NCBI GenBank assembly: GCA_963774415.1
Contig: CAVZEU010000007.1
Span: 1-64,000, forward strand
DNA from: SZUA-36 sp963774415
GTDB lineage: Bacteria; Pseudomonadota; Gammaproteobacteria; Xanthomonadales; SZUA-36
Direction of reading: 5' to 3'
DNA length: 64,000 nt
A program made the position numbers and the translations under genes. Below are positions 54,448 to 63,277 of this stretch, piece by piece. Within the stretch, counting starts at the first letter, position 1. Each line of letters starts with the position of its first letter. Under the pieces are notes generated by a model. That model was not told where the DNA came from. It saw nothing but the letters and a program-made list of their open reading frames with translations, and ran no database searches.

Positions 54448-55653
54448 TCACTCATGACGCAAGGCCTCGATCGGGTCCATCAGCGCGGCTTTGCGCGCCG
54501 GGAAGTAGCCGAAGATCACCCCCACCGCCGCGGAGAACAGGAAGGCGATGACCATGATGCCGACGTTGAGGACGAATGGCACATTGAGCAGGCTGGCGAG
54601 CCCCAGCGAGGCCACCACCGCCAACACAATACCGATGACGCCGCCGAACGAGGACAGCACCACGGCCTCGACCAGGAACTGGGTCAGCACCTCCCGTTCC
54701 AGCGCGCCGATGGCGAGGCGGATGCCGATCTCCCGGGTGCGTTCGGTGACCGATACCAGCATGATGTTCATGATGCCGATACCCCCTACCAGTAGGCTGA
54801 CCGCGGCCACGGCGCCCAGCAGCGTCGTCAGGATGCGCGTGGTGCCGGTAAGCATCTGCGCAATCTCCTTCATGTCGATCGATCTGAAGTTATCGTCCTC
54901 CGTGGCGGAGATGTGGCGCCGCTCGCGCAGCAGGTGCTCGATGTCCGCCTGCGCTTTTTCGGTGGACACGCCGTCGCGGACCGACACCTGGATCGTGCTC
55001 ACGTCCTGGTTGCCCGCGATCCTGCGTTGCAAGGCCCTGAGCGGCATCAGCACCAGGTCGTCCTGGTCCGAGCCCATGGTGGATTGTCCCTTGGCGCTGA
55101 GCAGCCCGATCGCCTGGCAGGAAAGCTTTTGCAGGCGGATCTTGGTGCCGATCGGGTTCTCGCTGCCGTAAAGCTCCTTGCGCACGGTGGCGCCGAGGAT
55201 ACACACGGCGCTGCCCGAGCGCAGTTCGCTGGGGGTGAACGGGCGGCCCTTGGCGATCTCCCAGTTGCGCACCTTGAGGTACTCGTTGTCCACGCCGAGC
55301 ACCGAGGTGGACCAGTTCTGGTTGCTGTAAATCGCCGTCAGGCGGGCGGAGGCGGAAGGGGCGACGGCCGCCAGCGAGGGGACCTCCCTGGCCAGCGCCG
55401 CGGCATCGGCCGCTTTGAACGGCGGCGCCGTCGAGGCCTGGCCGGGGCCCAGCCGCTGGCCCGGCCGGATCATGACCAGGTTGGTGCCGAGGCTGGCGAT
55501 CTGGTCGGTGACCTGGACGGTCGCCCCGCTGCCGATCGTGACCATGACGATCACCGCCGCCACGCCGATGACGATGCCGAGGATGGTCAGGAACGAGCGC
55601 ATGGCATTGCGCCGGATCTCGCGCATGGCCAGCAGCAGGGCATTCCACAGCAT
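54448..55653 (-). CDS. macB: MacB-type ABC exporter permease (FtsX/MacB domain)
   Basis: 401 residues: TM1 with LTILGIVIGVAAVIVMVTIG, a MacB periplasmic core domain (about residues 45-250), then three C-terminal helices including VGGIGIMNIMLVSVTERTREIGIR, the FtsX-family signature. E. coli MacB has ATPase and permease fused; here they are separate genes and the ATPase stop overlaps this start (TGATG). Mechanotransmission exporters of this type drive efflux of antibiotics, peptides or toxins through TolC. Confidence 0.9.
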   Translation of the reverse strand: MLWNALLLAMREIRRNAMRSFLTILGIVIGVAAVIVMVTIGSGATVQVTDQIASLGTNLVMIRPGQRLGPGQASTAPPFKAADAAALAREVPSLAAVAPSASARLTAIYSNQNWSTSVLGVDNEYLKVRNWEIAKGRPFTPSELRSGSAVCILGATVRKELYGSENPIGTKIRLQKLSCQAIGLLSAKGQSTMGSDQDDLVLMPLRALQRRIAGNQDVSTIQVSVRDGVSTEKAQADIEHLLRERRHISATEDDNFRSIDMKEIAQMLTGTTRILTTLLGAVAAVSLLVGGIGIMNIMLVSVTERTREIGIRLAIGALEREVLTQFLVEAVVLSSFGGVIGIVLAVVASLGLASLLNVPFVLNVGIMVIAFLFSAAVGVIFGYFPARKAALMDPIEALRHE

Positions 55654-56360
55654 CAGGCATGCCCCCCGTCGGTTGCCACCTTGCCGTCGAGGAAGTGCAC
55701 CATGCGCCGGGCATAGGCGGCCATCTCCGCCTCGTGGGTGACCATGACGATGGTGATGCCCTGGTCGCGATTGAACGACGTCAGAAGTTCCATGATTTCG
55801 CGGCTGCGGGCCGTGTCCAGGTTGCCTGTGGGTTCGTCCGCCAGCAGCACGGCGGGCTCGGTGACAATGGCGCGGGCGATGGCCACCCGTTGCTGTTGCC
55901 CGCCGGATAGCTCACCGGGGGTGTGTTTCTCCCACTCCCTGAGGCCGACGGCGTCCAGTGCTTTGAGCGCGCACGCGCGGCGTTCCTGCGCCGCCATGCC
56001 GCGGTAGATGAGGGGCAGCTCCACGTTCTCCAGCGCCGATGTCCGGTTGAGCAGGTTGTAGCCCTGGAAGACGAAGCCGATGTAGCCGCGGCGCAGCAGT
56101 GCGCGCTGGTTGCGGGTCAGGCGCCCCACATCCACGCCCTCGAATTCATAAACACCGGAAGTGGCGTTGTCCAGGCAGCCGAGGATGTTCATGCAGGTGG
56201 ATTTACCCGAGCCGCTGGGGCCCATGGCGGCGACGAACTCACCCTGGTCGATATCGAGGTCAACGCCGCGCAGCGCCTGCATGGCGGCCGTGCCCGCGCC
56301 GTAGACCTTGGTGACAGCCTTAAGGCTGATCAGGGGCCGGCCGGTCATGTTAACCCGCAT
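55653..56360 (-). CDS. MacB/LolD-type ABC transporter ATPase
   Basis: About 235 residues. Walker A is GPSGSGKST, signature LSGGQQQRVAIARAI and Walker B VLLADEPTGNLD, the classical set of the MacB/LolD/FtsE subfamily. Starts at ATG 56360 or 56348; neither has a strong SD, and the frame is open to 56501. It overlaps the permease start by one base. A 249-base gap with a GCCAGC/GCTGGC hairpin (56581-56597) separates it from the adaptor gene. Confidence 0.9.
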   Translation of the reverse strand: MRVNMTGRPLISLKAVTKVYGAGTAAMQALRGVDLDIDQGEFVAAMGPSGSGKSTCMNILGCLDNATSGVYEFEGVDVGRLTRNQRALLRRGYIGFVFQGYNLLNRTSALENVELPLIYRGMAAQERRACALKALDAVGLREWEKHTPGELSGGQQQRVAIARAIVTEPAVLLADEPTGNLDTARSREIMELLTSFNRDQGITIVMVTHEAEMAAYARRMVHFLDGKVATDGGHA

Positions 56361-56609
56361 ATTGCGCCAGCATCCCGGAAGCTGGCGCAGAACGGGTGCG
56401 GCTGGGCGCCGGGCTGGACCGAGAGCCATAGCCGTAGCTATGACTGAAGGAAAGCCCGAGTCCAGGTGTGCCAGGACAAGCCAGGTGCCGGGATAGGCCA
56501 CTGACCGGTTACCAAGTGCACCATGGAATTAATGGGAAAAAATGTCATTTCTTCTTGCAAATTCATTTGATTATAGTGAGGCCAGCTGCCGGCTGGCACA
56601 ATATTCGGG

Positions 56610-57899
56610 TTAGCCGCCGCGGCCGGACATATCGACCACCAGCGGCGTGCCGGCTTCGACGGCGCCGCCGGTGACCTGAGTCATGACACCATCGCTGGCG
56701 CCGGTGGTGATCATCAGGGCAACCGGCTCATTGTCCTTGAGGGTCCATACCCGCTTCTGCGCGCTGTTTGTGGTCTCCGCGGCAGCGCGCTTCTGGGTGT
56801 CGTGCCGGCGGCGGGGAAAGAGGCGGCTGAACAGGCTGCCGCCGCTGCGCGCCGATGCCTGGGCCTGCTGCGCCGGCGGCGCGAAGCGCAGCGCCGCGTT
56901 GGGTATCAGGATGGCGTCGTTCACCTTGTTCACGACGACGTCTGCGGTGGCCGTCATGCCCGGCCGCAGCGACAGGTCCGTGTTGTCCACATCGAGGATG
57001 GTCTCGTAGGTGACGACCCCCTGCACGGTCTGGGCGCCGTAACGCACCTGGGCGATGCGGGCGGGGAATGTCCGGTCGGGATAGGCGTCGACGGTGAACG
57101 TGGCCGCCTGCCCCGTCTTGACCTGGCCCACGTCGGCCTCATCCACGTCCACGTGCAACTGCATCTTGGTCAGGTCCTCGGCCAGCGTGAACAGCACCGG
57201 GGCCTGCAGCGAGGCGGCGACGGTCTGGCCGGGTTCGATGGAGCGCTTCAACACGATCCCGTTGATCGGGGAGCGGATGACGGCCTTGGATAAATCCGTT
57301 TGGATGGCGTCGAGGGTGGCCTGGGCCTGGGACACCGCGGCCCTGGCGCTGGCCTCCGCCGCCTGGGCCCTGGCGTGGGCGGCGCGGGCGGTGTCCAAAT
57401 CCTGCGACGAACACATCTGGGTCTTGGCCAGGCTGGCGCAACGGTCGTATTTGAGTTTCGTTTCCAGCACCGTGGCTTTGGCTTCCACGACCTTGGCCCT
57501 GGCCGCGCTCAACGCGGCCTTTGACTGCAGCACCTGTGCATCGAGCTTGGAGGTGTCGAGTTTTGCCAGGTCCTGGCCGACCTTGACGCTGTCGTTGTAA
57601 TCCACGTACACGGCATCGACAATACCCGACAACTCGCTGCCCACGTCCACCTGGTTGGTGGGCTCCAGCGTGCCCGTGGCGGTGACGGTCACGGTCAAGT
57701 CGCCGCGTTGCGCCGGTTCGGTCCGGTACTGGACGGCGCCTTCGTTGTCCTTTTTCAGCCAACTGAACGCGGCCAACGCGAGAATGACCGCCGCGCCGCC
57801 GACAAAAAGCCACTTCCGCTTCCTGCCGTGCCTGGTGGCGTGGTCCAGGCCCAGGTCCCGGGTGAGGTCGGAATGCATATCTGAATCGGTCTTAGCCAT
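56610..57899 (-). CDS. macA: MacA-type periplasmic adaptor
   Basis: About 429 residues: a basic cytoplasmic N-terminus, TM anchor KWLFVGGAAVILALAAF, lipoyl halves (VGSELSGIVDAVYVDYNDSV and SPINGIVLKRSIEPGQTV), a coiled-coil hairpin with an extra cysteine pair region (DRCASLAKTQMCSSQDL), and beta-barrel plus membrane-proximal domains. Start uncertain: GTG at 57941 or ATG at 57899 (AAGG 7 nt upstream, used). First gene of the macA-ATPase-macB operon, under the FNR-box promoter. Confidence 0.88.
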   Translation of the reverse strand: MAKTDSDMHSDLTRDLGLDHATRHGRKRKWLFVGGAAVILALAAFSWLKKDNEGAVQYRTEPAQRGDLTVTVTATGTLEPTNQVDVGSELSGIVDAVYVDYNDSVKVGQDLAKLDTSKLDAQVLQSKAALSAARAKVVEAKATVLETKLKYDRCASLAKTQMCSSQDLDTARAAHARAQAAEASARAAVSQAQATLDAIQTDLSKAVIRSPINGIVLKRSIEPGQTVAASLQAPVLFTLAEDLTKMQLHVDVDEADVGQVKTGQAATFTVDAYPDRTFPARIAQVRYGAQTVQGVVTYETILDVDNTDLSLRPGMTATADVVVNKVNDAILIPNAALRFAPPAQQAQASARSGGSLFSRLFPRRRHDTQKRAAAETTNSAQKRVWTLKDNEPVALMITTGASDGVMTQVTGGAVEAGTPLVVDMSGRGG

Positions 57900-58020
57900 G
57901 GGTATGCCTTGGTCGCCGGCCATGTCGAACGCATTAGACACAATCTGACGGAATCAATCCGCAAAAGCGTGTGTAAATTCGCGTAAATGCCGTCCTGCCT
58001 CGCGGATGGCAGGCGAAGCA

Positions 58021-58062
58021 ATTATAAAGCGCGCGCGAACGTCACGGTTTGATGTTAATCAA
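58021..58062 (-). promoter_or_regulatory. Class II FNR-activated promoter upstream of macA
   Basis: TTGATGTTAATCAA (58049-58062) is a perfect match to the FNR/ANR consensus TTGAT-N4-ATCAA. On the minus strand a perfect TATAAT (58021-58026) follows so that the box centre lies about 41.5 bp upstream of the predicted start point near 58014. That is the textbook class II spacing. It faces the macAB-like operon. Confidence 0.8.
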
Positions 58063-58495
58063 CTAAACGTCCCACCCGGCGAGATTTGGGGTCAGGGGAA
58101 AGGGGCAGAGTAAACCCACCCATTTACGTAACCCCATATCGCTGCTTTGGTGTTCTGCATCGTCACCGGGCATGGCCTGCAGGATAAGACCAGGCGAAAA
58201 TGCCCTGAACTTGAATGCGACTCATTTGTCCTATTTGACAGCAGAAATGAAGCCTGGAACCAGCTGGCGGCATCGCAGCAGAAGCGCGAAGGCTTTGCCA
58301 GTTTCCAGGCGGCGAGGTCTGTCAATCTTTGGCATCGTTATCGACAGACGCCAATGCGTGACCCCTCACTGGCCAAAGCAGGGGACGCCCCGTCCCCCGC
58401 AGTCCGGGGCCGGCCTCGACCAAATTCGCCTTGGTCCGGTTGGGTAGCCGTTCTACCTGATCTAAGTAGTTCTCAGCAACTACGGGAGTACTATC
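58063..58495. other. Intergenic region between FNR promoter and UrcA gene
   Basis: Contains the reverse-oriented TTTACTCTG repeat (58088-58117). A 118-codon plus-strand frame (58147-58503) overlaps the UrcA start and shows no recognisable motif, so I do not call it. Nothing else is evident. Confidence 0.4.
58088..58117. repeat. Inverted-orientation copy of the TTTACTCTG motif
   Basis: GGGGTCAGGGGAAAGGGGC followed by AGAGTAAACCC; a degenerate tandem unit in the same orientation as the copy at 19945. Confidence 0.55.
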
Positions 58496-58903
58496 ATGAT
58501 TAACGTTACCAGTAAGAACCTGAAAAGGGCCTGCGCCGCATTCTCGATGCTCGCTGCAGGCTTGTTGTTGTCAATTCCAGCGTTCTCCGCCCAGAAGCAA
58601 ATGGAGGAAGTCATCATCAAGGCCCAGCGCCCGACGGTCAAAGTGATCGGCCGCGGGGACCTGGGACAACCCATCAAGCTCATCGAGCTCAGCTATCATG
58701 TGCGATACGGTGATCTCAATCTCGCCACCAGCAAGGGCGATGCCATGCTGAAGAAGCGGGTGCGCGAAGCTGCGATATCGGCATGTAAGGACCTCGACAA
58801 GATGTATCCGTTGTCAGCGCCCGACGAACGCTGCAGTCTGGACGCGGAAGACCGCGCCATATCGCAGGTCGAGCACGCCATCCATGTGGCAAAGGTCGGC
58901 TAA
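58496..58903 (+). CDS. UrcA-family secreted protein
   Basis: 135 residues with a signal peptide ending IPAFSA and the UrcA core: ELSYHVRYGDLNLATSKGD, then LKKRVREAAISACKDL and the paired cysteine in DERCSLDAEDRA. Function unknown; the family is frequent in TonB-rich proteobacteria and may bind a ligand in the periplasm. The two cysteines probably form a disulfide. Confidence 0.88.
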   Translation: MINVTSKNLKRACAAFSMLAAGLLLSIPAFSAQKQMEEVIIKAQRPTVKVIGRGDLGQPIKLIELSYHVRYGDLNLATSKGDAMLKKRVREAAISACKDLDKMYPLSAPDERCSLDAEDRAISQVEHAIHVAKVG

Positions 58904-59008
58904 GGGTCCTTTTTCAAAATGAGCGCAATCGGGAGCTTTGCCGAACGCGCGTGAGTAAACGGCCGCCCTGGGCCCACGTCCCGGGGCGGCCGGATTCCAA
59001 ACCGCCAA

Positions 59009-59134
59009 GGCGATCTGGTCGATCGCATCCTGGCCGCATTTGCACAAACGGCCGAGCCCGTCGACGACTACGCCAACCGCAACGGCAAGCAGATGTCCGT
59101 GCTAGCTCACTGGATCGGCGGTCTTTTGAAATAG
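59009..59134 (+). pseudogene. Possible C-terminal remnant of a lost gene
   Basis: A 41-residue stretch with protein-like composition (DRILAAFAQTAEPVDDYANR, then QMSVLAHWIGGLLK, TAG) and no start or upstream coding sequence in frame. Family not recognised. Confidence 0.35.
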
Positions 59135-59200
59135 CGCGGAGACGGTACCCGGCGAATCCTCGGTACAGGCAATCAATCGCCCACGGTAATGCCGCCCACA

Positions 59201-59226
59201 AAAAAGCCCCCGAATCGGGGGCTTTC
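59201..59226. terminator. Strong bidirectional Rho-independent terminator
   Basis: AAAAAGCCCCCGA and TCGGGGGCTTTCT form a near-perfect GC-rich hairpin flanked by A and T tracts. It terminates the sorting-tag protein gene on the minus strand and any plus-strand transcript from UrcA. Confidence 0.85.
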
Positions 59227-59248
59227 TCGCGCTGAGTGCGGAACTGGT

Positions 59249-60241
59249 TTACACGGTCGGTCTGCGGCGCTGCATGAACCAGGCCCCGGCGCCGCCAAGC
59301 AATAGCACCAATAATGCCAGCATGCGGGTATCCAGCAGCGGCACCGGCACGTACTGCCCTCCATTATTGCCGCCGATCTGAAGTATATCCGGCACGCCGC
59401 CGATGGTCGTGACGATGGTGGCGGTGGTGGCCTGAGGGTCGACACTCCAGGCCATGGTCGAGACGATGTCCTCGGGTCCGTTGCCGGCGCCGGCGATCGG
59501 GTGGTTGGCCGCCAGTCCTTGCATATAGGCGCAAATTTCACCGCCGGGGCTGACCGCTTGCGTGCCGGCCGCAATTGCGGGCTTCATGCTGTTGTAGTCG
59601 CACATCGCCCAACCCAGGTTCACCGCGTTCACGAGGCCCTGACCGGCCCCCTGGGCGCCGCTGTGACTGACGCCGATGGCCTCGTCGTAGTCGATCGTGA
59701 ACATTTCCAGGTCGCTGCCGAAGGTTCCCCGCTTGAAGAAAAAGTCATCCGAACTACCCAGAACGTCTTCGTCCAGATACTGGTAGAAATCGATCAGGCC
59801 CAGCGCGCCGGTCTCGGCGGTGAGCGTAAGCACGTTGGTCATGACCGAGCTGCCAGGCTCGATGGTACTGGTCATGGACCACATTATGGTATTGCCTGCG
59901 GCACCCTGGAACGTGCCGGCGCTGGTCGCCACGCCCGGGCCACCCGGGCTGACCGGCGTGGTGACATTGGTTGCCGAGAGCTGCACGCCGCCTGACCCGG
60001 TATCCACGTAGGAAAAATAATCGTATACGATCTCCTCCGCTTCGAACACGGTGCCGCTGGGCTGGCCCGTTGCAGTCAGGTACGCGGTTCGGCTTTCACC
60101 GCCGTCATTCACGACGACCGACCAGTAGCCCTGCGTATTGGTAGCAAAGCCGTTATCGATCGTCACGGCCGCCGCGGCCCCTGAGACCGCAAAAACAGCG
60201 CCCATGGCGACGCAAATCAACACCTTGTTCTTGATACTCAT
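59249..60241 (-). CDS. Secreted protein with C-terminal sorting-tag-like end
   Basis: 330 residues with a signal peptide ending GAAAA, a beta-rich central domain (for example DNGFATNTQGYWSVVVNDGG) and a tripartite C-terminus: VPVP motif, hydrophobic helix (MLALLVLLLGGAGAWF) and basic end QRRR. This resembles IPTL-CTERM/PEP-CTERM signals that are processed by exosortase/archaeosortase-type enzymes, but the motif is a variant. No sortase is in the window. GGAGG lies upstream of ATG 60241. Confidence 0.75.
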   Translation of the reverse strand: MSIKNKVLICVAMGAVFAVSGAAAAVTIDNGFATNTQGYWSVVVNDGGESRTAYLTATGQPSGTVFEAEEIVYDYFSYVDTGSGGVQLSATNVTTPVSPGGPGVATSAGTFQGAAGNTIMWSMTSTIEPGSSVMTNVLTLTAETGALGLIDFYQYLDEDVLGSSDDFFFKRGTFGSDLEMFTIDYDEAIGVSHSGAQGAGQGLVNAVNLGWAMCDYNSMKPAIAAGTQAVSPGGEICAYMQGLAANHPIAGAGNGPEDIVSTMAWSVDPQATTATIVTTIGGVPDILQIGGNNGGQYVPVPLLDTRMLALLVLLLGGAGAWFMQRRRPTV

Positions 60242-60656
60242 AGATTGCACTCCTCCCCGTGGTTGGTCTTGCGGTTTTGACCGCAGCCGCGGCCACGCCA
60301 CGCCAGGCGCTACACCAGAGTGTAGCAAAAAAACTGGGATTCACAAATCTGGAGGCCCAGGCGATCCAGTTCCTTAACCAAACTTTCGCCCTGAAACCAA
60401 CGAAGCTTACGCAGGCCGCAGGTGTTCGGGGTTGGAAGTGAAGCGCCGTGCTTGCAGCAGGGAAAGAAAGAGGAAAGACAGGATATCCACGTCCTCTTGG
60501 TGTCGAGATCGGGCCCATCCTGGCCAGTGCCGGTATCCTGGGGTTTGCCTTGGGCTTCGGCAAAGGCCAATCCGGGCAACCGAACAGGGCCGGTTGCGAA
60601 TTCCCTGCCCATCTTCTAACGTGGGCGGCAGTTGACTCGAATTGGGATGAGATCGA
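60242..60656. other. Divergent intergenic region with a perfect hairpin
   Basis: GCTACAC (60309-60315) and GTGTAGC (60320-60326) pair perfectly around CAGA, about 68 bases upstream of the sorting-tag gene; a candidate operator. No gene is evident in the rest. Confidence 0.4.
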
Positions 60657-61577
60657 ATGCGCTACCAGGCCATCGAGCAACACCTGCGCAACGGTGGAAC
60701 GGTCGTTCTCGACGGCGGCACGGGCACCGAACTGGAAAGGCGCGGCGTTGCCATGGATCCGGAGGCCTGGTGCGGTCCGGCGTCGCTCGACAATCTCGAC
60801 GTGCTGGAGGCCATTCACCGTGATTACCTGGAGGCGGGCGCCGATGTCATCACCGCCAACACCTATGCCTCCTCGCCGCTGATGCTCGCCGGGACGGACT
60901 ACTCGGAACGGTTCGAGGAGATCAACCGTGCGGCGCTCGAAGCCGCGCGCAGGGCCCGGGTTGCGAGCGGCAGGGACCAGGCCCTGATCGCCGGATCCCT
61001 GTCCCACATGTGCCCCATGGTCGGCGGCACCGCGCAGCCGGATCTCGCGCGGGCGCCGTCCGGCGAGGACATGGCCGCCGGCTTCTCCCAACTGGCCCGG
61101 TTGCTCCGGGACGAAGGCTGCGACCTGATCATTCTGGAGATGATGTACTACCCGGAACGTATTACCCACGTGTTCGAGGCGGCGCGCGACGCGGGTTTGC
61201 CCGTGTGGGCCGGCTTTTCCGCACGCCGCGGCCGCGGCGGGCGCGTCCTCAGTTTTGCCCCGGAAAGAGACATACCGTTCACGGACATCCTGGCCCCGCT
61301 CGATGCGTTCGAGGTGGCGGCGGCGGGCGTGATGCACACGCCGGCGGACCTCGTCGGCGAAGCCATGTCCGGGCTGCGCAGCCGGTTCGACGGGTTCCTG
61401 ATGGCCTACCCGGATTCCGGCTACTTCAAAATGCCGCAATGGCAGTTCGAGGACGTCATCTCCCCAACCGAACTGCTGCGGTTTGCGACCGGATGGGTCG
61501 ACGCCGGCGTGCAGATCATCGGCGGCTGCTGCGGTCTGTCGCCGAGGCACATCGAGGCACTCGCAACACTGAAGTAA
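60657..61577 (+). CDS. Homocysteine S-methyltransferase family protein
   Basis: 306 residues of the zinc-dependent methyltransferase barrel: LDGGTGTELERRG (18-30), ANTYASSP (67-74) and the zinc cysteines C291-C292 in IIGGCCGLSP. The third zinc ligand, a cysteine in the NC motif of typical members, appears replaced by histidine (AGVMHTPAD, H227). Usual activity is methyl transfer from S-methylmethionine or SAM to homocysteine; the ligand change means the substrate is uncertain. Standalone gene. Confidence 0.85.
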   Translation: MRYQAIEQHLRNGGTVVLDGGTGTELERRGVAMDPEAWCGPASLDNLDVLEAIHRDYLEAGADVITANTYASSPLMLAGTDYSERFEEINRAALEAARRARVASGRDQALIAGSLSHMCPMVGGTAQPDLARAPSGEDMAAGFSQLARLLRDEGCDLIILEMMYYPERITHVFEAARDAGLPVWAGFSARRGRGGRVLSFAPERDIPFTDILAPLDAFEVAAAGVMHTPADLVGEAMSGLRSRFDGFLMAYPDSGYFKMPQWQFEDVISPTELLRFATGWVDAGVQIIGGCCGLSPRHIEALATLK

Positions 61578-61807
61578 TGATTGGGCCATTCCGGCCCGGA
61601 TGTTTGACGCCGCCCCATGAGCAATCCGCCGCCGGCGCCGGTGGCACCGGCACGCCGGGGAACGTGTCGCCCGTTAAATCGCGCCGCGGCGATCTGCAAC
61701 TCCGTGAAACCCGCCTCGTGCCGGATTGCATCTGCCTGCAACGAAACATGGCATAAATACGCCCGCTCAATTACAGTAGAAATAACTCCGCAATACGGGA
61801 GACTGGC

Positions 61808-63277
61808 ATGCATGCAAACGCGGACGGTCTCGGGAAAGCAGTCGGTTACCTGCTGCTTTTCATTCTGACGGTGCTCGGGGCGCCAGCGGTCATGGCGCAG
61901 GCAACCGACGCAGCTGACCAGGGCGCGACCGATCGCATCGCGTTCGTCATCGACGTCAAGGGCCCGATCGGCCCGGCCACGCAAGAATTCGTCTCGCACT
62001 CGCTGGCAAAGGCGGCCGAGCGTGATGCGGCGCTGGTGATCATCCGCATGGACACCCCCGGCGGCCTGGACGCCTCGACCCGCGAAATCATCAAGGACAT
62101 TCTCAACTCGGCCGTGCCGGTCGCGACCTGGGTCGGGCCCGCGGGGGCGCGTGCGGCCAGTGCCGGCACCTACATCCTCTACGCGAGCCATGTTGCCGCG
62201 ATGAGCCCGGCCACCAACGTCGGCGCGGCCACGCCGGTCTCGATCATCGGCGGCGAGTCGGGCCCAAAGTCGCCGGGCGGTCAGGCCGCCAGGAAAAAGG
62301 CCGACGGTAAGGCCGGAGAAGCCGCGGACGGCGAGGACGAAGAGACGGGGCCCGCGGCTGCTGCCGGCAGCCCGATGATGAAGAAAGCCGTGAACGACTC
62401 GGTGGCCTACATCCGCGGCCTGGCGGAGAAGCGCGGCCGAAACGCCGACTGGGCCGAGCGCGCGGTGCGCGACGCCGACAGTATCACCAGCGAGAAGGCG
62501 CTGGAGTTGGGCGTAATCGACCTGATCGCGGTCAACATCGGCGACCTGCTCGACAAGGCCGACGGCCGTGTCGTCGAAGTGAACGACCGCGAGGTCAAGC
62601 TGGCAACCCGCGGCCTCGTGACGGAGCGCCTGGAACCGGGTTGGCGCAGTGAATTCCTGGCGGTGATCACCAGCCCGACCATTGCCTACGTGCTGCTGCT
62701 GGTCGGGGTGTACGGCCTGATCCTGGAAGGCTACAACCCGGGCGCCGTCCTGCCGGGGGTGGTCGGTGCGATTTGCCTGTTGACGGCCTTGTACGCGTTC
62801 CAGATGCTGCCCGTCAACTACGCCGGGCTGGGGCTGATCGTGCTCGGCATCATCCTGATGATCGCGGAAGTCATGGCGCCGAGTTTCGGCGCGCTCGGCT
62901 TCGGCGGGATCATCGCGATGGTCATCGGCTCGGTCATCCTGATCGATACCGATGCGCCCGGCTTCGAAGTCTCAAGACCGTTGATCGGATCGATCGCCCT
63001 GGCCGGTTCGCTGGGCCTGATGGCCATCGTCTGGATCGCCCTGCGCGCCCGCCAGCGTCCGGTGGTGGCCGGGCGCGAGGAGTTGGTCGGCGCCAACGGC
63101 GTCGCGCTGGAGGATTTCACGGGCGCCGGACATGTTTTTGTACACAGCGAGCGCTGGAATGCGGTCGCCGAAACGCCGGTCCGGAAGGACCAGGCCGTCG
63201 TCGTCACCGGGCTCGACGGATTGAAGCTGAGGATACGCCCGGCCTCAATCGAAACACAGGAGCAGGAAGATGTTTGA
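61808..63277 (+). CDS. NfeD/ClpP-class membrane serine protease (NfeD1b-like)
   Basis: 489 residues: signal/TM at the N-terminus, a ClpP-like protease domain with nucleophile S118 (ARAASAGTYILYASH) and conserved K193 region (MKKAVNDSVAYI), four TM helices, and a C-terminal NfeD OB-fold (VGANGVALEDFTGAGHVFVH). A Lys/Glu/Gly-rich insert lies at about 150-187 within the protease domain. GGGAG precedes ATG 61808. Partners with the slipin encoded next (8-base overlap), the conserved nfeD-slipin operon. Confidence 0.92.
   Translation: MHANADGLGKAVGYLLLFILTVLGAPAVMAQATDAADQGATDRIAFVIDVKGPIGPATQEFVSHSLAKAAERDAALVIIRMDTPGGLDASTREIIKDILNSAVPVATWVGPAGARAASAGTYILYASHVAAMSPATNVGAATPVSIIGGESGPKSPGGQAARKKADGKAGEAADGEDEETGPAAAAGSPMMKKAVNDSVAYIRGLAEKRGRNADWAERAVRDADSITSEKALELGVIDLIAVNIGDLLDKADGRVVEVNDREVKLATRGLVTERLEPGWRSEFLAVITSPTIAYVLLLVGVYGLILEGYNPGAVLPGVVGAICLLTALYAFQMLPVNYAGLGLIVLGIILMIAEVMAPSFGALGFGGIIAMVIGSVILIDTDAPGFEVSRPLIGSIALAGSLGLMAIVWIALRARQRPVVAGREELVGANGVALEDFTGAGHVFVHSERWNAVAETPVRKDQAVVVTGLDGLKLRIRPASIETQEQEDV

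Larger units (their letters stand above)
58904..59248. other. Intergenic region with a gene remnant and terminator
   Basis: Mostly non-coding. A plus-strand reading frame at 59009-59134 without a start encodes GDLVDRILAAFAQTAEP and VDDYANRNGKQMSVLAHW to a TAG, composition like a true C-terminus; treated as a remnant below. A strong terminator follows at 59201-59226. Confidence 0.5.

Noticed and set aside
58147..58503. A 118-codon plus-strand frame before the UrcA gene
   Set aside because: It overlaps the start of the well-supported UrcA gene and has no family features.
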